Assembly (NCBI GenBank): GCA_947259235.1
Contig: CAMYLL010000224.1
Location: 1-5,054 of the forward strand
DNA length: 5,054 nt
DNA from: an uncultured Pseudodesulfovibrio sp.
GTDB taxonomy: Bacteria > Desulfobacterota > Desulfovibrionia > Desulfovibrionales > Desulfovibrionaceae
Reading direction: 5' to 3'
Positions 1 to 5,054 of this stretch are shown in pieces; the first letter of the stretch is position 1, and each line of letters opens with the position of its first letter. Below the pieces are notes generated by a model. The model searched no databases. It saw only the letters and a list, made by a program, of their open reading frames with translations, and was not told the DNA's origin. The position numbers and the translations under genes are program-made.

Positions 1-61
1 GGGCAAGCATTTGAAGCCGTTTGGCGCATCGACCGCGCCAGGGGGCGGGGATGTGCCATGA
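1..61 (+). CDS. Possible C-terminal end of a convergent gene (partial)
   Basis: One forward frame is open from the window edge and ends at a TGA at 59-61, reading GKHLKPFGASTAPGGGDVP. It is only 19 codons, so no family can be recognised. The support is positional: the stop lies 6 nt before a strong hairpin (68-103), which is where a rightward gene converging on the M16 peptidase gene would end. Another forward frame is also open across this stretch (to a TGA at 133-135), so the choice of frame is uncertain. The segment could equally be non-coding. Confidence 0.25.
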   Translation, partial: GKHLKPFGASTAPGGGDVP

Positions 62-67
62 AATGGA

Positions 68-103
68 CAGGGGCCGGGCCGTCATCCGACGGCCCGGCCC
101 CTG
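68..103. terminator. Perfect 16-bp GC-rich hairpin, probable terminator
   Basis: The arms at 68-83 and 88-103 are exact reverse complements over 16 bp, around a 4-nt loop (atcc). The stem is almost all G and C. It starts 22 nt after the stop codon of the leftward M16 peptidase gene and 6 nt after a possible rightward stop, so it fits a shared terminator between converging genes. Neither side has a good T-run: the leftward transcript continues as tccatttcat and the rightward one as gaatgtgtctctt. It is therefore not a textbook intrinsic terminator and may act mainly as a 3'-end stabilising stem. Confidence 0.6.
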
Positions 104-124
104 GAATGTGTCTCTTGGGGTCGG

Positions 125-2809
125 CTAGGGCGTGACCTGCATCAGGTACGCCTTGTCCGGGTTCAGGTACTGCCTGACCAGCTCGCGGATTTCCTCGGGC
201 GTCACCCGTTTGGCGCGCTCGATGATGTCCTGGTCGTAGCCCCTGTCGAAGCCTCGGGCCATCAGGCTCGCCGCCTGGCGGCTGCGCGAGATGAGCGACT
301 GGTGCTCCTGGTAGTAGTCGCCCACGAGGATGTTGCGGGCGCGCTCCAGCTCGCCCTCGGGCAGGAGATTGGCAGAGAGATCGGCCAGGATGGTGCGGAA
401 GCCGTCGAGGGACTGCTCGACCTTGTCCGGCCCGGTTCCGATGTACAGGCCGAGGAAGCCCGTGTTGCGGCTCTGCCAGAGCAGGGAGGTGACGGAATAG
501 GCCAGCCCCTGCTTGTCGCGCAGGTCGCGGAAGAGCAGGCCGGACTGGCCGGAAAGGGCCGCCTTGAGCAGTTCGAGCCGGGCCGAGGTTTCCCGGTCGG
601 CGTGGCCGGGGGTGGGGAACGCCATGATCAGGTGCGACTGGTTGCGGTCCGGCAGGTGCAGGGTGGTGTTGCGCTCGGTGTTCCATTCGGGAGTGGTGAA
701 CTGGTACTCGTTGCCCAGCGCGGTCAGGGTCTTGGACAGGGCAGCGGCGAAGTTCTCCACGGTCTCCCTGTCGAACTGGCCGCAGACGGCGAAGACGAAA
801 GGCGCCATGGACTGCCTGCCCCAGCAACGCATGATGTCCGCCTGGGTCATGGCCGCCACTTCCTCCACGGTTCCCTGGTGGAGCAGGGCGTAGGGGCCGG
901 TCTTGTAAAGAAAGGGAAAGAGGTGGCGGAAGGCGAGGCCAAGGGGCTGGTCCTCCCGCTGCTTGATGGACGCGATCTGATCCTGCTTGGCCCGCTCGAT
1001 CTCGTTTTGATCAAAGGCGGGCGCGGTCATGATGTCCCGAATGACAGGGAGCACCTTGTCCGTGAACCGGGTGGGGAACTTCGACTCCAGGGCAAAGACG
1101 TTGCGTCCGGCGGTGGCGCCGATGCTGGCCGCGTTGTCGGAGAGGAAGTCCTGAATCTCGGTGGCGGACATCTTCATGGTGCCACGGGTCAATGCCTTGG
1201 CCGTCAGGGCGGCCACCCCCTGCTGCTCCAGGGTCAGCTCGCCGTCGCCGCCGGTCCAGTAGATGCTGATGGCGGTGTAGGGCAGGGTGTCGTCGGGCAG
1301 GAGGACGAGCTTGTTGCCGCCGGGCAGGGCTATCTCCTGCTCCGCCTGGGCTACGGCTGCGGCCTGTTGGCTCTGGGTGTCCACCGTCGGGGGCCAGGAC
1401 TGTTTCGTGATCCCGGTGAGCGCCTCGGCGGTGACGGTGACGTCTTCGGGGGTGAGGATGCAGGCGGCCAGTTGGTCCGGGCGTATGAATTCCTCGTAGA
1501 GTCCCTTGAGCTCGTCGCGGCCGGTCTGGCGCAGGGCGAAGAGGTAGTTCTTCTCGGCCTGTTCCCCGTTCTCGAAGAACTGGAAGTAGCCGAGCTTGCT
1601 GGCCAGCCCGGAGAGGGTCTCCTTGGTCAGGAAGAGCGAGTCCTCAAGGTTGAGCTTGGCGCGTTCTATCTCGCGGTCTGTGAATGTTTCCGGACTGAAG
1701 GCGGCCAGCTCGGCCATGAGCGCTGCCCAGAAGGGTTCGAGCTTGTCGGCGTCAAGGGTGGCGCTGAGGTAGAGCATGCCCCCGCGCTCCAGGGACAGGG
1801 GCGAGATGGAGATGTCGTCCACCAGCTGCTTGTCGTACTTGAAGGTGCGGTAGAGGCGCGAGGAATCGTCGCCGCCCATGAGCTGGCACAACAGCTCCAG
1901 CCCTGCGATCTTGGCCGACGCGCCGTGGGGAATGGGGAAGGTGGCGCCCAGGTAGACCTTGTTCCACTTGCCGGTGAGCTTGGTCACCCGGGGGCCGTCG
2001 CCCACAGCGGGCACGGCGATGGACTGGGGCGGTGCGACCGGGCGGGTGTTCTCCAGGCCGCCGAGCAGACGCTCGGCCTCGGCCAGCACCGTGTCCGGGT
2101 CCACCTTGCCGACCACGGTCAGGAGCATGGACTGGGGCTGATAGTTTTTGGCGATGTAGTCGTGGATGTCCTCGGCGGTCAGGGACGACACGGTCTCCCG
2201 CGAGCCGATGATGGGCCATTCGTAGGTGGTTCCCTTCCAGACCATACCCTGCAATGATTTGAAGAGCTTGCTGCCCGGGTTATCCTCGCCGCGTTCGAGT
2301 TCTTCGAGGACGACCTTGCTCTCGCTGGCAAGCTCTACCGGGTCGATGGCGGCATTGAAGGCCATGTCCGTGATGACGTCCAGGCCCAGGGACCACTGGT
2401 CCTCGGGTACTTCAACATAATACACGGTGTAGTCGAAGCTGGTGGCCGCGTTCATGCTGCCGCCCACGGCCTCTATGTCGCGGGCGCTCTGGCCCGGGCC
2501 GCGTTTTTTCGTGCCCTTGAAGACCATGTGTTCGAGCAGATGGCTGATTCCTGCGGTTTCCGGGGTCTCGTAGCCACTTCCGGCGTGGACGTAGAGGCGC
2601 GCGTTGACCAGCGGGAACCGCTCGTCCTGTTTGATGAGGACGGTCAGCCCGTTCTTGAGTTTTACGATATGCGTCTGTGCCGCGCCTTCTTCCGTCAGGG
2701 CGGGCATGGGCGGCAGCGTGGCTGCGGTCGCCTTTTTCTTGTTCATGTGCGTCTGGCAGCCGGTCAAGGTCATGAGAAGTACTCCCAACAACAGGATTTT
2801 TCGAAACAT
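125..2809 (-). CDS. M16 family zinc metallopeptidase lipoprotein (two-domain, PqqL-like)
   Basis: Complete 894-residue protein. The start has a clear Shine-Dalgarno, GGAGAG (2815-2820, minus strand), 5 nt upstream. Residues 1-18 form a lipoprotein signal: a charged MFRK, a leucine-rich core and a lipobox LTGC with Cys18 as lipidation site. Gln at +2 argues for outer-membrane sorting, with the enzyme facing the periplasm. The first M16 half has the inverted zinc motif HLLEH (His90, Glu93, His94); the third ligand is probably Glu170 in VVLEELERGEDNP, 76 residues later, as in the family. The first C-type domain spans about 205-385. A second M16 pair spans about 490-640 and 650-830. It lacks the zinc motif (AALTAK at the matching place) but carries the RDLRDKQGLAY motif (Arg764, Tyr771) typical of the substrate-binding half. 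This is the fused, single-chain architecture of about 900 residues seen in PqqL-like peptidases. Substrates are presumably unfolded peptides; the true substrate is unknown. The gene is divergent from frdC and ends at a TAG. Confidence 0.93.
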   Translation of the reverse strand: MFRKILLLGVLLMTLTGCQTHMNKKKATAATLPPMPALTEEGAAQTHIVKLKNGLTVLIKQDERFPLVNARLYVHAGSGYETPETAGISHLLEHMVFKGTKKRGPGQSARDIEAVGGSMNAATSFDYTVYYVEVPEDQWSLGLDVITDMAFNAAIDPVELASESKVVLEELERGEDNPGSKLFKSLQGMVWKGTTYEWPIIGSRETVSSLTAEDIHDYIAKNYQPQSMLLTVVGKVDPDTVLAEAERLLGGLENTRPVAPPQSIAVPAVGDGPRVTKLTGKWNKVYLGATFPIPHGASAKIAGLELLCQLMGGDDSSRLYRTFKYDKQLVDDISISPLSLERGGMLYLSATLDADKLEPFWAALMAELAAFSPETFTDREIERAKLNLEDSLFLTKETLSGLASKLGYFQFFENGEQAEKNYLFALRQTGRDELKGLYEEFIRPDQLAACILTPEDVTVTAEALTGITKQSWPPTVDTQSQQAAAVAQAEQEIALPGGNKLVLLPDDTLPYTAISIYWTGGDGELTLEQQGVAALTAKALTRGTMKMSATEIQDFLSDNAASIGATAGRNVFALESKFPTRFTDKVLPVIRDIMTAPAFDQNEIERAKQDQIASIKQREDQPLGLAFRHLFPFLYKTGPYALLHQGTVEEVAAMTQADIMRCWGRQSMAPFVFAVCGQFDRETVENFAAALSKTLTALGNEYQFTTPEWNTERNTTLHLPDRNQSHLIMAFPTPGHADRETSARLELLKAALSGQSGLLFRDLRDKQGLAYSVTSLLWQSRNTGFLGLYIGTGPDKVEQSLDGFRTILADLSANLLPEGELERARNILVGDYYQEHQSLISRSRQAASLMARGFDRGYDQDIIERAKRVTPEEIRELVRQYLNPDKAYLMQVTP

Positions 2810-3160
2810 TTATTCTCTCCGTATTGTGTGCCCACGCACGTCTTATCGGATTATGCGACTGTGCATTCGTCGATCGTTGCCTAGTAAGATAATTCCGAAT
2901 CGCGAAGAGGCAAGCGGGGCCTGTTCCATTGGCGCGGGCAGGGCCAGACCGTACCCGAGCGTGGCCGAAATGAAAACCACAATCGCGGGGGCAGGGGCTT
3001 TTGTGCGACCTGAACGCGCCATTCTCATTGAAAAAGGAACAGGGACGGCAAAGCAGCCAAAAAAAACATGCAACCGCCGGATGCATTGGTTGGCCGTGCA
3101 ATCAAGGGGGGTTACGCGCTTCTTCGGCTCGTAATTCCAGGGTTTTCCATGTGTCGCGTT

Positions 3161-3178
3161 TTGTGGAATTGTTGACAA
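3161..3178. promoter_or_regulatory. Possible Rex-like operator overlapping the frd -35 box
   Basis: The sequence TTGTGGAATTGTTGACAA is an imperfect 18-bp palindrome with matching outer ends TTGT and ACAA. It resembles the Rex redox-repressor consensus, TTGTG(A)-spacer-(T)CACAA, but the inner positions are poor: 5 of 9 pairs are complementary. It overlaps the TTGACA -35 element, a sensible place for a repressor. Rex senses the NADH/NAD+ ratio and is known to control energy-metabolism genes in Desulfovibrio, so an anaerobic respiratory operon would be a fitting target. The assignment is inference from the motif alone. Confidence 0.28.
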
Positions 3179-3201
3179 GAAACCGTTGCTCAGCCTAGAA
3201 A
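3172..3201 (+). promoter_or_regulatory. Probable sigma70-type promoter for frdCA(B)
   Basis: A perfect -35 hexamer TTGACA (3172-3177) is followed after 18 nt by TAGAAA (3196-3201), which matches 4 of 6 positions of the -10 consensus. The local stretch is AT-richer than its surroundings. Transcription would start near 3208, leaving a leader of about 45 nt before the frdC start at 3255. The -35 is strong and the -10 is mediocre, as is common for regulated promoters. Confidence 0.5.
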
Positions 3202-3254
3202 TTTAGGATTGCTTGTCGAGGGAATTTGTGTGTTTAACCCAACGGAGGAATTGA

Positions 3255-3905
3255 ATGTCCATCAGTTACGCACCTGCTGGCAAATCCGGTAAGTGGGATG
3301 GCGCTATGGACTGGGTCCAGATGCTTTCCGGCGCCGGTCTGATCTTGTTCATGTGGTGTCACATGATATTGGTGTCAAGCGTTGTCGTCAGCCCAGGCGT
3401 CATGAATGCGATCGCGGAGTTCTTTGAGTCCACCGGCATGGCCCAGGTCGGCGGTCCGCTCGTCTTTCTTCTTTTCCTGACCCACTTCGTGCTCGCCGCA
3501 CGCAAGATACCCTTCCGCTTCGAAGGGCAGAAGACCATCTGGCAGCATGCCAAGATGCTGCACCATGGCGACACGTGGCTTTGGGTCGTCCAGGCCGTCT
3601 CGGCCATGATCATATTGATCATGGGCGCCATCCACATGTGGGTGGTGCTGACGGACCTGCCCATCACCGCCATCAAATCGGCGGCGCGCATCCAGTCCGG
3701 CTTCTGGGCCGTCTTCTATCTGGTGCTGCTGCCCCTGGTGGAGCTGCATGTGGGCATCGGATTCTACCGCATCGCCGTGAAGTGGGGCTTTGTCAAGGAT
3801 GCCGACCGCGCCAAGTTCAAGAAGGCGGAGAACGTGCTGACCCTGATGTTCATCACCATCGGCCTGATCACTCTGGTCCGTTTTCTTTTCTTAAGCGTCA
3901 ACTAA
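3255..3905 (+). CDS. frdC: Fumarate reductase (or succinate dehydrogenase) dihaem cytochrome b subunit
   Basis: Complete 216-residue integral membrane subunit that anchors the fumarate reductase and passes electrons between menaquinol and the iron-sulfur subunit. The start is fixed by GGAGG (3244-3248), 6 nt upstream. Five hydrophobic helices lie at about 22-46, 65-83, 108-132, 150-174 and 194-214, as in the Wolinella succinogenes family (type B, two haems). The four axial histidines are all recognisable: His36 (WCHMILVS), His77 (FLTHFVLAARK), His127 (GAIHMW) and His165 (VELHVGIGFYR). Glu58 aligns with the Wolinella quinol-site Glu66, and Glu163 with the proton-pathway Glu180. It lacks most of the longer C-terminal tail of the Wolinella protein. 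The stop lies 13 nt before frdA, so the two are cotranscribed. The sequence alone cannot tell whether the complex works physiologically as fumarate reductase or succinate dehydrogenase. Confidence 0.94.
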   Translation: MSISYAPAGKSGKWDGAMDWVQMLSGAGLILFMWCHMILVSSVVVSPGVMNAIAEFFESTGMAQVGGPLVFLLFLTHFVLAARKIPFRFEGQKTIWQHAKMLHHGDTWLWVVQAVSAMIILIMGAIHMWVVLTDLPITAIKSAARIQSGFWAVFYLVLLPLVELHVGIGFYRIAVKWGFVKDADRAKFKKAENVLTLMFITIGLITLVRFLFLSVN

Positions 3906-3918
3906 CGGAGAAATAACC

Positions 3919-5054
3919 ATGCAGACTATCTACACCGATTTATTGGTTGTCGGCGCGGGTCTTGCGGGCGAGCGTGCGGCCGTGGAGGCCGCCGATGCCG
4001 GTTTCTCCGCCATCTGCCTGAGCCTGGTCCCTGCCCGGCGGTCCCATTCCTCGGCCGCCCAGGGCGGCATGCAGGCCTCGCTCGGCAACAGCGTCATGGG
4101 CGAGGGCGACTGTCCCGACGTCCACTTCGCCGATACGGTCAAAGGCTCTGACTGGGGCTGCGACCAGGAGGTGGCCCGCCTCTTTGCCGATGCGGCCCCC
4201 ATCGAGATGCGCCGTCTGGCCCATTGGGGCGTGCCCTGGAACCGCGTGGTGCCCGGCAAGTCCATCTACTACAAGGGCGGCAAGAAATTCGACAAGATCG
4301 AGAAGGAAGAGAAGGAAGGCCTGATCATGGCCCGCTCCTTCGGCGGCACGGCCAAGTGGCGCACCTGCTATACCTCCGACGGCACGGGCCACGCGGTCAT
4401 GTGCACCATGGACAACCGCTGCGCCCAGATGGGCGTGGAGGTCCACGACAAGACCGAGGCCATCGCCCTGATTCATGACGGCGAGACCTGCTCCGGCGTG
4501 GTTGCCCGCTGCCTGCGCACCGGCGAGCTGCGCGTGTATCTGGCCAAGGCCACCATGATCGCGGCGGGCGGTTTCGGGCGCATCTATCCCAACACCACCA
4601 ACGCCGTCATCTGCGACGGCGGCGCGCACACCATGTGCGTGGCCAGCGGCGTGGTCCCCATGGGCAACATGGAGGCGGTCCAGTTCCACCCCACAGGCAT
4701 CGTGCCCACAGACATCCTCGTCACCGAGGGCTGTCGCGGCGACGGCGGCACGCTCCTCGACGTCAACGAGAAGCGGTTCATGGACACGTACGAGCCTGAA
4801 AAGGCCGAGCTGGCCTCCCGTGATGTGGTCTCCCGCTGGATGACCCATCACATGCGCGAGGGCCACGGGGTCTAGAGCCCCTACGGCGAGCACCTCTGGC
4901 TCGACATTCGTCACCTGGGCGCGGAACACATCACCGGCAAGCTGCGCGAGGTCTATGAGATCTGCACGTCCTTCCTGGGCGTGGACCCCATCCACCAGCT
5001 CATCCCGGTGCGGCCCACCCAGCACTATTCCATGGGCGGCGTGCGCACCAACCG
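3919..5054 (+). CDS. frdA: Fumarate reductase flavoprotein subunit, interrupted by in-frame TAG and cut by window end
   Basis: Catalytic FAD subunit that reduces fumarate to succinate (or the reverse) on the cytoplasmic face of the FrdCAB complex. ATG at 3919 follows GGAG (3907-3910) by 8 nt, 13 nt after frdC. Visible motifs are the dinucleotide fold [10 protein letters not shown] (12-21), the covalent flavin histidine in [15 protein letters not shown] (His43), the [13 protein letters not shown] segment, the substrate motif QFHPTG (His257), TEGCRGDGG (Thr269, Glu270) and [11 protein letters not shown] with the proton-donor Arg301. Codon 319 (4873-4875) is TAG. The same frame then continues with typical FrdA sequence, [15 protein letters not shown] and TQHYSMGG, placing His369 at the family position. 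Stopping at 318 of about 650 residues would lose His369, the later active-site arginine, the rest of the FAD domain and the helical domain, so a truncated product should be inactive. The gene is either a fresh pseudogene, carries a sequence error, or is read through. The last visible codon is incomplete. Confidence 0.92.
4873..4875 (+). other. In-frame TAG (amber) at codon 319 of frdA
   Basis: The codon sits in [16 protein letters not shown]. In relatives this place reads GV(Q or K)SPYG, as I recall it. CAG, AAG and GAG are each one base from TAG, so one substitution explains it. There is no frame change: the conserved residues after the stop keep their family numbering. Codon use on both sides is alike, with no sign of an insertion or a junction. 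The change makes the local sequence TCTAGA. Confidence 0.9.

Larger units (their letters stand above)
2810..3254. other. Divergent intergenic region, no convincing gene
   Basis: This 445-bp stretch separates the leftward M16 peptidase gene from rightward frdC. The forward and reverse open frames that cross it give protein with no family motifs and no good ribosome binding site. The right end holds the frd promoter elements listed separately. For the peptidase gene, a possible -10 (CATAAT on the minus strand, 2850-2855) is visible, but no good -35 goes with it. The middle (about 2880-3150) holds an 8-nt A-run (3059-3066) and only short inverted repeats such as ATGCA/TGCAT around 3068-3086. I see no tRNA, riboswitch or clear small RNA there, though an unrecognised small RNA cannot be excluded. 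Confidence 0.6.

Noticed and set aside
125..127. Read-through of the TAG that ends the peptidase gene
   Set aside because: The frame stays open to the window edge, but the protein already ends like a complete M16 enzyme and the extension simply translates the GC-rich hairpin. It is treated as a true stop.
302..2257. Long forward open frame (651 codons) antisense to the peptidase gene
   Set aside because: The translation is rich in G, V, L, E and Q with no family motifs. It mirrors a GC-rich gene on the other strand that has clear M16 motifs, a lipobox and a ribosome binding site.
2412..3101. Reverse open frame running from the intergenic region into the peptidase gene in another frame
   Set aside because: Most of its length is an out-of-frame reading of the peptidase N-terminus; no motifs, and the real start at 2809 has a good Shine-Dalgarno.
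2843..3178. Reverse open frame (111 codons) in the divergent intergenic region
   Set aside because: TTG start without a ribosome binding site, no recognisable motif, and it would begin inside the frd -35 box. Probably chance.
4873..4875. Reading the frdA interruption as a frameshift or insertion
   Set aside because: The frame is identical before and after the TAG, and the spacing between conserved residues (H257, R301, H369) is the family spacing, so no bases were gained or lost.
3940..5025. Reverse open frame (361 codons) antisense to frdA
   Set aside because: The composition is the usual A, G, H, V, D-rich shadow of a high-GC gene. The forward strand carries unmistakable FrdA motifs.

Overview
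The window looks like chromosome of a GC-rich sulfate-reducing deltaproteobacterium (Desulfovibrio/Pseudodesulfovibrio-like). This is inferred from the Wolinella-type five-helix dihaem fumarate reductase cytochrome b, followed directly by the flavoprotein gene (C-A order), and from the GC-rich codon use. No database search was possible.

Layout. Positions 1-61 may hold the last codons of a rightward gene. A perfect 16-bp GC-rich hairpin (68-103) separates that end from the end of the leftward gene. Positions 125-2809 (minus strand) encode a complete lipoprotein-type M16 zinc metallopeptidase of 894 residues, made of two fused M16 halves. Positions 2810-3254 are a 445-bp divergent intergenic region. 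Its right end carries a likely sigma70-type promoter, an imperfect Rex-like palindrome over the -35 box, and a strong ribosome binding site. From 3255 rightward comes the menaquinol:fumarate reductase (or succinate dehydrogenase) operon: frdC (cytochrome b, complete), a 13-nt gap, then frdA (flavoprotein), which runs off the window. The iron-sulfur subunit gene frdB is expected just beyond the edge.

How the genes work together. FrdC anchors the complex in the membrane and carries two b haems and the quinone site. FrdA holds covalently bound FAD and the fumarate/succinate site. The divergent M16 peptidase has no evident functional link to respiration.

The main anomaly is an in-frame TAG at codon 319 of frdA (4873-4875). 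Family-typical sequence continues in the same frame on both sides. With the TAG counted as one residue, the catalytic positions fall at the same numbers I recall for Wolinella FrdA: H43, H257, R301 and H369. This is therefore a clean single-codon substitution, not a frameshift. The explanations are a nonsense mutation, a sequence error, or amber read-through (including pyrrolysine). I see no other candidate for an undescribed system; the rest is ordinary core-genome content.
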